A DNA stretch of 64,000 bases from Rheinheimera sp. SA_1 (lineage in GTDB: Bacteria > Pseudomonadota > Gammaproteobacteria > Enterobacterales > Alteromonadaceae). This document shows, in pieces, positions 26,169-35,834 of the stretch. Within the stretch, counting starts at the first letter, position 1, and every line of letters begins with the position of its first letter. The position numbers and the translations under genes are program-made. The notes under the pieces were generated by a model that was not told the origin of the DNA, made no database searches, and was given only the letters and a program-made list of their open reading frames with translations. The stretch is taken from assembly GCF_001669775.1 (NCBI RefSeq), contig NZ_LXWK01000015.1, positions 558,001-622,000 of the forward strand, written 5' to 3'.

Positions 26169-26354
26169 AGTGTCATCCTCCGGTTACATTATCTTAGCCA
26201 TAAAAGCTTTCCTCTTTATTAATTGGTGCGACCCGAGACATCGTCATTCAGGGTCGTGCCATAAAGTTGGTTGTTAAGCCGGTAAATCTGAATGCGCCGG
26301 CTCTGTCAATTTGTCACTACATCAGCATGTCTAAAGCATTAATCCGCGGCTGGA

Positions 26355-27185
26355 TTAGCCCTGTAATAACGACAATGCTGATTGAGGTCTCTGGTTTGAT
26401 TGCGCCAAGATAGTGGTACTGGCCTGCTGCAGGATTTGCGAGCGTGTCAGTTCAGCAGTTTCTTTGGCAAAATCGGTGTCTTTAATCCGGCTACGAGCTG
26501 CCGATACGTTTTCAACAATGTTTGATAAGTTGCGGATGGTGGACTGGAACCGGTTTTGAATCGCACCTAAGTCAGCCCGTTTTGAATCTATAAGCCCAAT
26601 AGCACTATCAATACTTGCCAGCGCACGTGATGCACCAGCCAGGCTACTGATCGACAATTGGGTAAGGCCAAGCCCTGAAGTACCGAAACCGCCACCAGCA
26701 CGTGAAATATTCACACTAATCGTCTGGCCAGCATTGGCGCCAACCAAAAAGGTCGACGAATACTTACCGTCCAGCAGCTTCACACCACCAAACTGCGTTG
26801 TAGAAGCGATTCGGCTGATTTCTGCTTTAAGTGCAGACACTTCTTTTTGAAGCGCCAAGCGGTCACTGGAACTATTGATACCGTTCTGTGACTGCACCGA
26901 TAACACACGGATACGTTGCAGCGCGCTGGTGATTTCATCCATTGCACCTTCAGCAACCTGCGCGAGTGAAATACCATCGTTGGCGTTACGAATGGCTTGA
27001 TCCAGGCCCTGAATTTGACTGGTTAAACGGTTGCTGATCTGCAAACCTGCCGCATCATCAGCAGCACTGTTAATGCGAAAACCTGACGACAGCCGTTGAA
27101 ATGATGTATCAAGTGTTTTACCTGAGTTAATCAATTGCCGCTGAGAGTTCAACGACGAAACGTTGGTATTGACATATAAAGCCAT
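26355..27185 (-). CDS. fliC: Flagellin 3
   Basis: 276 residues. It is nearly identical to flagellin 4 and differs mainly at [14 protein letters not shown] and at a few positions in the first 50 residues. It ends [14 protein letters not shown], one residue longer than flagellins 1 and 2. A sigma-28 site lies about 70 bases upstream of the ATG. No strong terminator separates it from flagellin 2; only a 5-bp GCCGG/CCGGC stem at 26278-26301 with a poor T run. Co-transcription of 3 and 2 is therefore possible. Confidence 0.95.
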   Translation of the reverse strand: MALYVNTNVSSLNSQRQLINSGKTLDTSFQRLSSGFRINSAADDAAGLQISNRLTSQIQGLDQAIRNANDGISLAQVAEGAMDEITSALQRIRVLSVQSQNGINSSSDRLALQKEVSALKAEISRIASTTQFGGVKLLDGKYSSTFLVGANAGQTISVNISRAGGGFGTSGLGLTQLSISSLAGASRALASIDSAIGLIDSKRADLGAIQNRFQSTIRNLSNIVENVSAARSRIKDTDFAKETAELTRSQILQQASTTILAQSNQRPQSALSLLQG

Positions 27186-27253
27186 AGTATATCTCCTGAG
27201 CTATTTAAGTAATCAGCGAATACTTCTTTTATTTTAATTTCGCTTAATTAATG

Positions 27254-27279
27254 TATCGGCACAGGATTTTTATACTTTA
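27254..27279 (-). promoter_or_regulatory. Sigma-28 promoter of flagellin 3
   Basis: Minus strand: TAAAG, 14 bases, GCCGATA. Exact in both boxes; leader about 60 bases. Confidence 0.88.
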
Positions 27280-27330
27280 GAGATATATTCAATATTATTT
27301 GAAATTAAATAAACGACAGATATTTAATTC

Positions 27331-27365
27331 AATAAATAAAAAAGGCCACACAATAAAGCGTGGCC
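27331..27365 (-). terminator. Terminator of flagellin 4
   Basis: Minus strand: GGCCAC, ten bases, GTGGCC, followed by TTTTTTATT. Separates flagellin 4 from the flagellin 3 promoter. Confidence 0.85.
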
Positions 27366-27421
27366 AATGAGCAAAAAGCTCAGGAGTCGTTGTTAAATAT
27401 AAAGCCGGTCTACTAAACTTA

Positions 27422-28252
27422 TTAACCTTGTAACAATGATAATGCTGATTGTGGTCTTTGATTCGATTGCGCAAGGATCGTGGTACTTGCTTGCTGCAGA
27501 ATTTGCGAACGAGTTAGTTCTGCAGTTTCTTTAGCAAAATCAGTATCTTTGATTCGGCTTCTTGCTGAAGACACGTTTTCAACAATGTTTGATAAGTTGC
27601 GGATTGTTGACTGAAACCGGTTTTGAATCGCACCCAGATCAGCACGTTTTGAGTCGATAATACCAATCGCACTGTCGATGCTCGCTAAAGCCCGTGACGC
27701 ACCGGCCAGACTGCTGATAGATAAATTAGATAAACCCAAGCCTGAAGTTCCAAAACCACCGCCGGTACGTGAAATATTGACACTGATAGTTTGGCCAGCG
27801 TTTGCACCAACCAGAAAAGTTGACGAATATTTGCCATCTAACAGCTTCACGCCACCAAATTGAGTTGTAGAAGCGATCCGACTGATTTCTGCCTTTAATG
27901 CCGATACTTCTTTTTGCAGAGCCAGACGATCACTGGAACTGTTGATACCGTTTTGTGATTGCACCGACAGAACTCGGATCCGTTGCAGTGCACCGGTAAT
28001 CTCGTCCATCGCACCTTCAGCAACCTGCGCAAGCGAAATACCATCATTGGCATTACGGATTGCTTGATCCAAACCCTGGATCTGGCTGGTCAAACGGTTA
28101 CTGATTTGTAAGCCTGCGGCATCATCCGCAGCGCTGTTTATCCGTAAACCAGAAGATAAACGTTGAAACGCAGTATCTAATGATTTACCTGAATTGATTA
28201 ATTGTCTCTGTGAGTTCAACGACGATACGTTGGTGTTTACATATAAAGCCAT
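27422..28252 (-). CDS. fliC: Flagellin 4
   Basis: 276 residues with canonical D0/D1 halves and a very short centre. It is close to flagellin 3 (shared [14 protein letters not shown] and [17 protein letters not shown]). Differences include [12 protein letters not shown] in place of [12 protein letters not shown] and [11 protein letters not shown] in place of NVSAARSRIKD. It is the only copy with two sigma-28-like sites upstream, suggesting the strongest or most finely controlled expression. The terminator after the stop makes it monocistronic. Export with FliS and modification by Maf are inferred for all four copies. Confidence 0.95.
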   Translation of the reverse strand: MALYVNTNVSSLNSQRQLINSGKSLDTAFQRLSSGLRINSAADDAAGLQISNRLTSQIQGLDQAIRNANDGISLAQVAEGAMDEITGALQRIRVLSVQSQNGINSSSDRLALQKEVSALKAEISRIASTTQFGGVKLLDGKYSSTFLVGANAGQTISVNISRTGGGFGTSGLGLSNLSISSLAGASRALASIDSAIGIIDSKRADLGAIQNRFQSTIRNLSNIVENVSSARSRIKDTDFAKETAELTRSQILQQASTTILAQSNQRPQSALSLLQG

Positions 28253-28313
28253 GATATTATCTCCTGAGTTATAATTTACCGGTTATTTATTGTTTGTTCC
28301 GGCTTAATTAATG

Positions 28314-28339
28314 TATCGACTCAGAAATCATAAACTTTA
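28314..28339 (-). promoter_or_regulatory. Sigma-28 promoter of flagellin 4, proximal
   Basis: Minus strand: TAAAG, 14 bases, GTCGATA (one mismatch in the -10). Leader about 55 bases. Confidence 0.78.
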
Positions 28340-28403
28340 GATATTTTTTAAAAAACATGCCAATAAACAACAATAATTAATACTTATTTTATCGTGCGTT
28401 ATG

Positions 28404-28429
28404 TATCGGCAGACGCTGTTACAACTTGA
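28404..28429 (-). promoter_or_regulatory. Sigma-28 promoter of flagellin 4, distal
   Basis: Minus strand: TCAAG (one mismatch), 14 bases, GCCGATA. It lies 90 bases upstream of the proximal site at the same spacing. Confidence 0.7.
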
Positions 28430-28541
28430 GAGATATTTAAATTTTTTTCCAAACTTGCTCAAACAGGTGGAATGTCCACTTGCTATAGCGTCGTTATTCA
28501 AGAAAATGGGCATCGGTGGGAATTTGGACAGCAGCTCAACG

Positions 28542-28565
28542 CTGACGTTTCTGTCGTAACGTCAG
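28542..28565 (-). terminator. Hairpin after flgL
   Basis: CTGACGTT, eight bases, AACGTCAG: an 8-bp perfect stem. There is no T run on the minus strand, so it may be a transcript-end stabiliser rather than an intrinsic terminator. Confidence 0.4.
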
Positions 28566-28597
28566 ATGTTTACCATCAATAGAAACCCAATAATGTG

Positions 28598-29824
28598 CTA
28601 ACGGATGTAATCGAACAAACTAGTTCCGGTCACTTTGTTGAAAGTCGCCTGAACCGCCTGTAATGCGGTTTCTTGTTTGGTAAGTTCGGTAATAGCCGAT
28701 GCATAATCGACTTCATAGATGTCGGCACGGTATTTTTTATTGGACAATTGCAAATCTTCGTTACTGTCAAAAATATTATCAATGCTATTTTGGCGGCCAC
28801 CAATGGCAGACACGGTACCATCAACTTTTAGAGCTGCACTATCAATTTGTACCAGTGCATCCGCAATCTTTTCTGCCAATGCATCGCCACTTTGCAAATC
28901 GCGCTCAACCGCATTGATAATATCGGTTAAAGTATTGAGAATATTGCTCTTCGATGGCGGAGGAAGAGAAAAATCAACAGTACCCGGCGCCGGTCCATTA
29001 GCGGTTATACTTAACCCTTTAAAGCTAATAGGTTCGCCCGGTGTATAACCACCGGTGACAGCCGGAGTCAGGCTTGCGCCATTACGGAAAATCTCATAGG
29101 TATTGCCTGCAGCAATCTGCACTCGATAGTTGTTATTTGCAGCAGTCACACCATCATAATTTTTCTGATAAAACTGATCAAAAGCACTTTGATCTTTCAC
29201 CACAATTTTTGCTGAAGTGACGCTGCCACCAGCTACTGGTAGGGTTGTTTTATTACGTGCATTGACATCTTCAAAAATGTTTTTACCACTGTCGTTGCTT
29301 GGCAAGGCAACTGATGGTGACACCTGCAATGATTTTTGTCCCTCATCACCATTAAACTTGTAATAGCCAGTTGCAACGTCAATGCTGTAACTTTGGGTTT
29401 GTTCTTGGTAGCCAGAAAACAAATATCCGCCGTTGGCATCTTTTTGATTCATTAAATCAAAGACTTCAGAACGAATGTTTTCCAGCTGTTTAGCCACCGC
29501 ACTACGGTCTAACTGCGAGTATGCACCATCGCCAAGCGACACTGTGAGTAACCGCGCCTGATCCATTGATTTGCGAATACCAGATAAAACTGTCTCTTCA
29601 ATGTTCAGGCTGTTTTTCAAACCGATGCTATTGGCCTGATATTGGTCGGTTTGGGTGATTTGTTGATCGAGTGCCACGACGCGTGCCGAACCTGATGGAT
29701 CGTCAGCCGGAGTCAAAATTTTGGTTTGTTTTTCTAATTGCGCACTTGCAGTAAGCAGTTTGTCCTGTGCCCGTAAAATGGCAGACAAACCGTGTTCATA
29801 CTTCTGATTAAATGAAATGCGCAT
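28598..29824 (-). CDS. flgL: Hook-filament junction protein FlgL
   Basis: 408 residues. The N-terminus MRISFNQKYEHGLSAILRAQ with LLTASAQLEKQTKILTPADDPSGSARV is the FlgL/HAP3 signature. The C-terminal helix YEVDYASAITELTKQETALQAVQ is flagellin-like. It connects FlgK to the filament. The central insert from about 150 to 300 is rich in Gly, Asn and Ser. It follows flgK by 2 bases and is the last gene of flgFGHIJKL. Exported by the flagellar apparatus without a cleaved signal. Confidence 0.93.
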   Translation of the reverse strand: MRISFNQKYEHGLSAILRAQDKLLTASAQLEKQTKILTPADDPSGSARVVALDQQITQTDQYQANSIGLKNSLNIEETVLSGIRKSMDQARLLTVSLGDGAYSQLDRSAVAKQLENIRSEVFDLMNQKDANGGYLFSGYQEQTQSYSIDVATGYYKFNGDEGQKSLQVSPSVALPSNDSGKNIFEDVNARNKTTLPVAGGSVTSAKIVVKDQSAFDQFYQKNYDGVTAANNNYRVQIAAGNTYEIFRNGASLTPAVTGGYTPGEPISFKGLSITANGPAPGTVDFSLPPPSKSNILNTLTDIINAVERDLQSGDALAEKIADALVQIDSAALKVDGTVSAIGGRQNSIDNIFDSNEDLQLSNKKYRADIYEVDYASAITELTKQETALQAVQATFNKVTGTSLFDYIR

Positions 29825-29826
29825 AA

Positions 29827-31857
29827 TTACCTCGCCGCAGCCAGTAAAGTGTCAAAAATCGATTGCGATGTTGAAATGATTTTAGCCGCAGCGGCATAAG
29901 ATTGCTGAAACCGGATCAAATTTGCCGCTTCTTCGTCCAAATTAACGCCAGAAACTGACTCATGCCAAGCAGTCGATTGCTCTAACAATGAACTAGAAGA
30001 CTGAGCGGCAACTCTGATTTGACTGGTTTTTTCACCAACAAATCCAACCATCGCGCCATAGGCTTCGTTAAAACTATATTTGTTATCGGCAGTCGCCGAC
30101 GCAACTGCAGTTTTTCTCATGGTATCTGTTGTTTGAAGTTGACCAAGTTTAAGACCATTGCGATTGTCTTTAAAGCCGCCGTCGTTATAACCCAGTGTAA
30201 AAGTGTCGCCAGCTTTGGGTACACCAGTAATCGAAAAATCAAATCCATAATTATTCAGGCCGGCTGACGCCAAAATATTGTTGTATTGCCCGCCGGCCAT
30301 CACTGCAGTGGTGCCAACTAAAGTGTTGGCACTGTCTCGGATTTCAAATTGGTCGCCACCGATAAACCGTATTTCAAATGGTGCACCATCCAGTGTGCCT
30401 GGCGCGCTGAATTCTGACGTCGCAGGATCCGTGTCAGTTACTTTGATATCCCCAAACTTACCATTACCTAAGTTGTTGATATTAAAGTCCCCGCGCAACG
30501 GACCGGCCAGAGCCAAATCTTCACCACGGGTCGTGGCCAGTTGAATATTCTGCGCAGCAGAAGTTAATGGCTTCAGGATAAACTGGTCTCCGTCGGCAAA
30601 AGCACCAACAGAGTTATCCAGCGTTACTTCAAAACCATACAAAAAACCGCCAGTGGCATTCCCGGTATTAAAGGTCGCTGGATAGCCGGTAATGGTACTG
30701 GTCACAGCAGATCCAGCAATTGCTTTACCGTTATCATCCAGAGCTTCCATGGTGAATTGGTCTGGCGCGGTGAACGTAACGATAAAATCATTGGGCGGGA
30801 TATCAACACCTCGACCAGGCTCAATTTTCGCAGTCACCTGACCAGCGCCGGTATTCAGATCCAATGCCATTCCGCCAAACGTTGGAAAAGTAAAAATATC
30901 TTTCCCTAGCTGACCATTCGCATCCATACCCAATTTATTTTGGGTATTAAAACTATCACCGAACGCCAACGCCAACTGCCCCAACCGGTTTTGGGTTGGT
31001 TCCAGCATTTTTGACCGAAACTCCAGCAAACCGCCAATTTTTCCACCCAGTTCGTTGCTGTCGACATCCAACCTCACGTTACTGTTAAAATCTAACTGCA
31101 GCTTTACAACCTTACGATCAATTTCCGGATCACCCTCGGCACTGAGCATATTAAATTTGCCTTGCTCAAGTACCAGAGACTGACCAGTTGCCAGAAACAC
31201 CAGTTTTTCGCCATTGTTTGCATCCAGGGTCGTGATTTCCATCAGCTCGGAAAGTTTACGCAGTGCTTCATCACGCTTATCCAATAAATCAAGCGGGGGC
31301 GGCGTATTGATCCCACTTCCGTAACTGGCTATCTCTTTGTTCAGCAGTGCCACGGTGCCAACAGCAGAATTTGCTTCGTTGACATAGGTATCAAGCTGTT
31401 GGTTGATATAGGTCCGTTGTTCCAGCACTAAGTTAGATAAGGTATTAAATTTATTAATTAAAGTTTGCCCACTCCCCAGAACCAACTGCCTTGAAGAATT
31501 ATTCGCTGGGTCGTTGTTGGCGGCCTGAAGCTGCTTAAATAAGTCGGTAACGCCGGTAGAAATACTATTGGCGGAATTGGCAAACAAGGTATCGACTCGG
31601 GTTGCTTCTGCTAAGTACTGGCTGGTAAAACCAACATTTGACGTATCCCGCCGCAGTTGACGCAACGTAAACTCGTTGACGATACGGTCTGTCGTCCCGC
31701 GCCCGACACCCATGCCTAAGATAGCTGAATCGTATTCCGTCGATTGCCGGATATAGCCTTTGGTGTTCAGGTTAGCGATATTGTTTGACGTCGTACTCAG
31801 CAAACCATTGCTGGCAAGTACACCGGATGTGCCTATTCTAAGCAAATTGTCGGACAT
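29827..31857 (-). CDS. flgK: Hook-filament junction protein FlgK
   Basis: 676 residues, longer than E. coli FlgK (about 547). The N-terminus LLRIGTSGVLASNGLLSTTSNNIANLNTKGY carries the rod/hook ANN motif, and the end LDEEAANLIRFQQSYAAAAKIISTSQSIFDTLLAA is the conserved C-terminal helix. The extra length is in the middle (about 330-560), a region often expanded in Alteromonadales. It forms the first junction ring. GGAG lies upstream of the ATG. An 88-base gap to flgJ contains no recognised flagellar promoter. Confidence 0.94.
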   Translation of the reverse strand: MSDNLLRIGTSGVLASNGLLSTTSNNIANLNTKGYIRQSTEYDSAILGMGVGRGTTDRIVNEFTLRQLRRDTSNVGFTSQYLAEATRVDTLFANSANSISTGVTDLFKQLQAANNDPANNSSRQLVLGSGQTLINKFNTLSNLVLEQRTYINQQLDTYVNEANSAVGTVALLNKEIASYGSGINTPPPLDLLDKRDEALRKLSELMEITTLDANNGEKLVFLATGQSLVLEQGKFNMLSAEGDPEIDRKVVKLQLDFNSNVRLDVDSNELGGKIGGLLEFRSKMLEPTQNRLGQLALAFGDSFNTQNKLGMDANGQLGKDIFTFPTFGGMALDLNTGAGQVTAKIEPGRGVDIPPNDFIVTFTAPDQFTMEALDDNGKAIAGSAVTSTITGYPATFNTGNATGGFLYGFEVTLDNSVGAFADGDQFILKPLTSAAQNIQLATTRGEDLALAGPLRGDFNINNLGNGKFGDIKVTDTDPATSEFSAPGTLDGAPFEIRFIGGDQFEIRDSANTLVGTTAVMAGGQYNNILASAGLNNYGFDFSITGVPKAGDTFTLGYNDGGFKDNRNGLKLGQLQTTDTMRKTAVASATADNKYSFNEAYGAMVGFVGEKTSQIRVAAQSSSSLLEQSTAWHESVSGVNLDEEAANLIRFQQSYAAAAKIISTSQSIFDTLLAAAR

Positions 31858-31945
31858 GGTGAACTCCTGCTACTTCAACAATACGAACGACCGCGAACGG
31901 CTCTGAGTGATCTATTGGTTTCATCAACTTTGCTACACTGATGAC

Positions 31946-33208
31946 TTACTGTTGTTTTCCTAGCAAGTTTCGCACCTCTTTAAACGAGCTGCCTTCCAAT
32001 ACCGACAATATTTTTTGAGCATAGTTCGGATCTGTAGCATATCCGGCAGCCTGCAGACGCTGAAAATAAGCTTTGGTGTCGCTGGCTACTGACAGCGCAG
32101 CTTGATAACGCGGATTCGATTGAATTAAATCGACATAGTCATGCAAACTTTGCTCTGCATTGTCGTATGCCCGAAATTTAGCTTTTTCCTTTTGGGCTAC
32201 TCCCTCACGATATTCCAGTGTATCAACCACCGCAACCTGCCCTTGCCAATTTGCCTGGGCTTTGATCCCAAACAAATTATTGCTGTTCTGACCCGCAGTA
32301 TTTTTAAACATCCGCTGTCCCCAGCCGGTTTCCAACGCTGCTTGCGCAATCAGTGCCAGCGGCTCCAGACCTAAACTGGCTGCAGCTTTTTCTGCTGCCG
32401 GTAACAAGCTTTGAATAAACGCTACTGGATCGCTGCTATCAATGGCTGCAGGACTATCGATGCTTTGTGCGGATTGCTTTGCCTTCAAGTGAGCAGTGTC
32501 CGGCACGACCACAACTTCAGTTGATGCCGGTTTCCCAGTGCCAATAGACTGCGGCGCTAGCTGCGGCAATTGCTTTGAAAAAGTCGCTGGTAAGCCAAAA
32601 ATAACTTCGGCAGCCAGTTGTTGCACACCGGGTTGGGATATTTTGTGCTGCAATCCGGACTGCAATGGTGAATGTTCTGGCGCAAGTTGAGTTGCTGCAC
32701 TCATCGGGGATACTGTTTCAACCGGACTTACCGCTTTGGGCGCTGGTGCGATGATCCGCTCCGGATCTAACTGACGGAATCCTGTTCGGGCAACCGGCAA
32801 TGCCATCATCTGCTGCTCACCCGGCTGTTTGAAGTTTTTTTCTTTCGGCGGATCAAATCTTGACGGCGCACTAATTTGGCTGGCAGCTTTGGTATCACTA
32901 TGCTGTGGTGCTAATTGTTGCACCATCAGATCGGCGAGCCCCAAAGCCCCTTTCTTGGATAATTCTGCCGACATCTGACTGTCATGCATATCACGGAAAA
33001 ATTCAGTGGCCTGACTGTTTAACGGATTATCGGCTTCAAAAGAGGCATTGGCTTTGCGCATACTTTGCATCAGCATGCCCATAAATACTGACTCAAACTG
33101 CTGCGCCGCTTGTTTGATGGCGGCTGTCTCATCCGTTTTTGCTGTTGCCCGCAGTTGATGGAGGCTCGACAAATCATGGTAAGAGGCATTCACATCAGGC
33201 GTGGTCAT
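31946..33208 (-). CDS. flgJ: FlgJ rod cap and peptidoglycan hydrolase
   Basis: 420 residues. Residues 1-100 are the rod-binding domain (AAQQFESVFMGMLMQSMRKAN, then EFFRDMHDSQMS). The C-terminal GH73 glucosaminidase begins near residue 265 and has ALIAQAALETGWGQRMF with the catalytic Glu, followed by NNLFGIKA. The linker between them, about 105-260, is unusually long and rich in Pro, Gln and Ser. FlgJ caps the growing rod and opens the peptidoglycan. Its start is 1 base after the flgI stop. Full-length bifunctional FlgJ agrees with a gammaproteobacterial origin. Confidence 0.93.
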   Translation of the reverse strand: MTTPDVNASYHDLSSLHQLRATAKTDETAAIKQAAQQFESVFMGMLMQSMRKANASFEADNPLNSQATEFFRDMHDSQMSAELSKKGALGLADLMVQQLAPQHSDTKAASQISAPSRFDPPKEKNFKQPGEQQMMALPVARTGFRQLDPERIIAPAPKAVSPVETVSPMSAATQLAPEHSPLQSGLQHKISQPGVQQLAAEVIFGLPATFSKQLPQLAPQSIGTGKPASTEVVVVPDTAHLKAKQSAQSIDSPAAIDSSDPVAFIQSLLPAAEKAAASLGLEPLALIAQAALETGWGQRMFKNTAGQNSNNLFGIKAQANWQGQVAVVDTLEYREGVAQKEKAKFRAYDNAEQSLHDYVDLIQSNPRYQAALSVASDTKAYFQRLQAAGYATDPNYAQKILSVLEGSSFKEVRNLLGKQQ

Positions 33209-33209
33209 C

Positions 33210-34313
33210 TTAGATCACCACCAGCTCACCATGAATGGCACCGGCTTCTTTTAACGCTTCCAGAATTGCCATCAGATCGCCAGGCGCGGCGCCAACAGCG
33301 TTTACAGTGCTGACCAATTCGTCCAGTGTGGTGCCGGGATCAAATTTGAACATCCGTGAACGGTCTGGTCGCACATCAATAATGGTATTTGGCACCACGA
33401 CGGTTTCACCTTCCGCCAGTGGATTCGGCTGACTGACTGTTGGATTTTCAGCAATAGTGACTGTCATACCGCCATGGGTAATTGCCGCAGGAAACAACCG
33501 CACTTCTTTACCGATGACAATGGTGCCGGTACGGGAATTAATAATAATTTTCGCGGCGTCAGATGCAGGCTCAAATGTCAGGTTTTCCAGAGTCGATAAA
33601 TAGGACACCCGTTGCGTGACGTCCCGTGGTGCACGAACCTGAATTGAACGCGCGTCCAGCGTACGTGCGGTATCATCGCCAATAAAGGTGTTAATGGCGG
33701 CAGCCAGATTTTTGGCGGTGGTAAAATCACCACGATTCAGGTTAAAAGTGATGTAATCGCCCTGAGCAAAAGGTGTGACCACTTCACGCTCGACAGTTCC
33801 GCCGTTCGGCACGCGGCCAACAGTTGGCGTATTCACCACGACTTTTGAACCATCAGCACCTTCTGCACCCAGACCACTGACAATCAAACTGCCTTGCGCT
33901 ACTGCGTATACCTGACCGTCCAGACCTTTGAGAAAAGTTTGTAATAGAGTGCCGCCCCGAAGTCCTTTCGAACTGCCAACAGAAGATACCGTCACGTCAA
34001 TATTCTGGCCTGGTTTGGCAAAGGCAGGTAACTCAGCATGCACCGCAACAGCCGCAACATTCTTTATTTGTGATTTCATACCGGCCGGCAAGTTAATGCC
34101 AAAATTGGCCAGCATGGTTTTAAAACTTTGTTCGGTGAACGGACTTTGTTCCCCTGTTCCGGGTAAACCAACCACCAGACCATAACCAACCAGCTGGTTG
34201 GAACGCACGCCTTCGACCGAGGCGACGTCTTTAATTCTGGCCGCTTGCGCTTGAAAACTGCTTCCGACGCAGACAATCAGGCTCAATACTGCAATCCAGG
34301 ATGTTGTTTTCAT
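33210..34313 (-). CDS. flgI: P-ring protein FlgI
   Basis: 367 residues with a signal peptide ending near FQAQA-AR. The mature protein has the FlgI pattern [38 protein letters not shown] and [20 protein letters not shown]. It is exported by Sec to the periplasm and forms the P ring around the rod, helped by FlgA. It is followed by flgJ after 1 base and preceded by flgH 15 bases away. The sequence is complete and ordinary. Confidence 0.95.
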   Translation of the reverse strand: MKTTSWIAVLSLIVCVGSSFQAQAARIKDVASVEGVRSNQLVGYGLVVGLPGTGEQSPFTEQSFKTMLANFGINLPAGMKSQIKNVAAVAVHAELPAFAKPGQNIDVTVSSVGSSKGLRGGTLLQTFLKGLDGQVYAVAQGSLIVSGLGAEGADGSKVVVNTPTVGRVPNGGTVEREVVTPFAQGDYITFNLNRGDFTTAKNLAAAINTFIGDDTARTLDARSIQVRAPRDVTQRVSYLSTLENLTFEPASDAAKIIINSRTGTIVIGKEVRLFPAAITHGGMTVTIAENPTVSQPNPLAEGETVVVPNTIIDVRPDRSRMFKFDPGTTLDELVSTVNAVGAAPGDLMAILEALKEAGAIHGELVVI

Positions 34314-34328
34314 GGGAATTCCCTCAGC

Positions 34329-35006
34329 CTAAAACGGCCACAACACAGTAGAAAAAAACCGACTGAGCCAACCAGGCCCTTGTCCGCCATGAGTTGCGCC
34401 AGTGCCACTATATTCAATCCTGGCGTTGGCGATCTTACTTGATTCCACCGTATTTTTTGCATCAATATCTTCTGGCCGGATCACACCGGTTAAGCGGATA
34501 TATTCTTTCCCAGTGTTCAGCGTCAGCCATTTTTCACCGCGGATCACCAAGTTGCCATTGGCCATCACCCGCAGCACATTGACAGAGATGTCGCCAGTCA
34601 GACTATTGCTCTGATCTGCTTTAGAATCTCCTTTAAAATCGCTGCTGGAATTGATCCCTAATTGCAACGCATTGCCAGCGATGCTGACATTTCGTCCATC
34701 TAAACCAATCATTGGATCAATAGAGTTGGAACTATCTTTGCCAAACTCGGTTTTGGCCTTTTTTGATGCCTGAGTATTTTCGCGCAGCACCACGGTAATA
34801 ATGTCGCCTTCCCGACGCGCTTTGTTATCCGAATACAAGCCATTGGACATACCTGCAGCAAATAAACTACCCGTTTGCAGCACAGGTTGTGGCTCGGGTT
34901 CCGGCGGCAACGGAGCAAACGCCGGGTCATCCGGAAAGGCTTCCGGCACATAACTGGCGCATCCTTGCATTAAGTACAACGCGAACAAAGCAATAACAAG
35001 ACGCAT
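34329..35006 (-). CDS. flgH: L-ring lipoprotein FlgH
   Basis: 225 residues from the ATG at 35006, which has GGAGG upstream. A longer frame to 35060 lacks a signal sequence and overlaps flgG. The lipobox is in LFALYLMQGC-AS, and the mature protein has LFAAGMSNGLYSDNKARREGDIITVVL and LVIRGEKWLTLNTGKEYIRL. It is the outer-membrane L-ring subunit. The end WLSRFFSTVLWPF is typical of the family. FlgT, FlgP and FlgO encoded about 10 kb away form accessory rings around it in polar systems. Confidence 0.95.
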   Translation of the reverse strand: MRLVIALFALYLMQGCASYVPEAFPDDPAFAPLPPEPEPQPVLQTGSLFAAGMSNGLYSDNKARREGDIITVVLRENTQASKKAKTEFGKDSSNSIDPMIGLDGRNVSIAGNALQLGINSSSDFKGDSKADQSNSLTGDISVNVLRVMANGNLVIRGEKWLTLNTGKEYIRLTGVIRPEDIDAKNTVESSKIANARIEYSGTGATHGGQGPGWLSRFFSTVLWPF

Positions 35007-35022
35007 AACAACCTCCACGCCG

Positions 35023-35811
35023 TTACAGTTGCTGAATAGCGAAACTGAGCATCTGATCAACTGCTGAAATGACTTTCGAATTCATTTCATAAACCCGCTG
35101 ACTTTCAATTAAACCGACCAGTTCTTCAGTGACATTGACGTTAGAAGACTCCAGCGCGCCCTGCACTATGTAGCCAATCCCTTCAAGGCCTGGCACCCCT
35201 TGCACTGGGTCACCACTGGCTCCGGTTTGGCGGAATAAGTTCTGCCCAATTGGTTCCAGTCCGGCCGGATTAATAAAGTTCGTCACAATCAATTGGCCAA
35301 GTACCGCATTCTCAGGCTGACCCGGCAATTTCACCGATACTTCACCGTCCTGAGAAATGTTAATGTCAGTTGCTTCAGGCGGAACTGTAATGGTGGGTTG
35401 AATTTGATATCCCGCACCGGAAGTGACCAGGTTGCCTTCACTGTCAGTGGTAAACTGGCCGTTGCGGCTATACGAAATACTACCGTCCGGCATCAGTATT
35501 TCGAAAAAGCCAGATCCCTGAATCATCACGTCCAACGCATTGTCGGTTGTCATATGATTACCTTGGGTAAAGTTCTTCTGTGTCGCCACCACTTTGGTAC
35601 CGGCACCGAGCATCAGACCGTTCGGCAATTCCGAGTTTTGTGAGGATCGGCCACCGGGCTGATTTACATTCTGGTACAACAAATCTTCGAACACTGCACG
35701 GCTTTTCTTGTAGCCGACAGTACTGGCGTTAGCCAGGTTATTTGATATCACCGAAATATCACGCTGCTTGGCGTCTAAACCGGTTTTGCTGATCCAAAGA
35801 GCTGGATGCAT
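35023..35811 (-). CDS. flgG: Distal rod protein FlgG
   Basis: 262 residues. It begins MHPALWISKTGLDAKQRDIS followed by the NNLANASTVGYK motif of axial proteins, and ends NVTEELVGLIESQRVYEMNSK. Size is standard. FlgG builds the distal rod inside the P and L rings. It lies between flgF (23 bases) and flgH. Exported through the flagellar type III system. Confidence 0.96.
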   Translation of the reverse strand: MHPALWISKTGLDAKQRDISVISNNLANASTVGYKKSRAVFEDLLYQNVNQPGGRSSQNSELPNGLMLGAGTKVVATQKNFTQGNHMTTDNALDVMIQGSGFFEILMPDGSISYSRNGQFTTDSEGNLVTSGAGYQIQPTITVPPEATDINISQDGEVSVKLPGQPENAVLGQLIVTNFINPAGLEPIGQNLFRQTGASGDPVQGVPGLEGIGYIVQGALESSNVNVTEELVGLIESQRVYEMNSKVISAVDQMLSFAIQQL

Positions 35812-35834
35812 GGTGTCCTCCTGAGCTTAATGCT

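Larger units (their letters stand above)
28253..28597. other. 345-base gap between flagellin 4 and flgL
   Basis: It holds two sigma-28-like promoters for flagellin 4 (28314-28339 and 28404-28429) and a hairpin after flgL (28542-28565). The rest is AT-rich; I see no gene. Confidence 0.8.

Noticed and set aside
26182-26220. Possible sigma-28 site for flagellin 2 (TAAAG and GATAA)
   Set aside because: The spacing is 17 or more rather than 14, the -10 matches only in part, and it would leave too short a leader for the GGAGG ribosome site.
26246-26261. TGGCAC resembling a sigma-54 -24 box before flagellin 2
   Set aside because: The invariant GC at the -12 position is missing (AA at that place).
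24045-28252. Tandem flagellins as an assembly artefact
   Set aside because: The four copies differ in coding sequence, promoters and terminators, so they are true paralogues.
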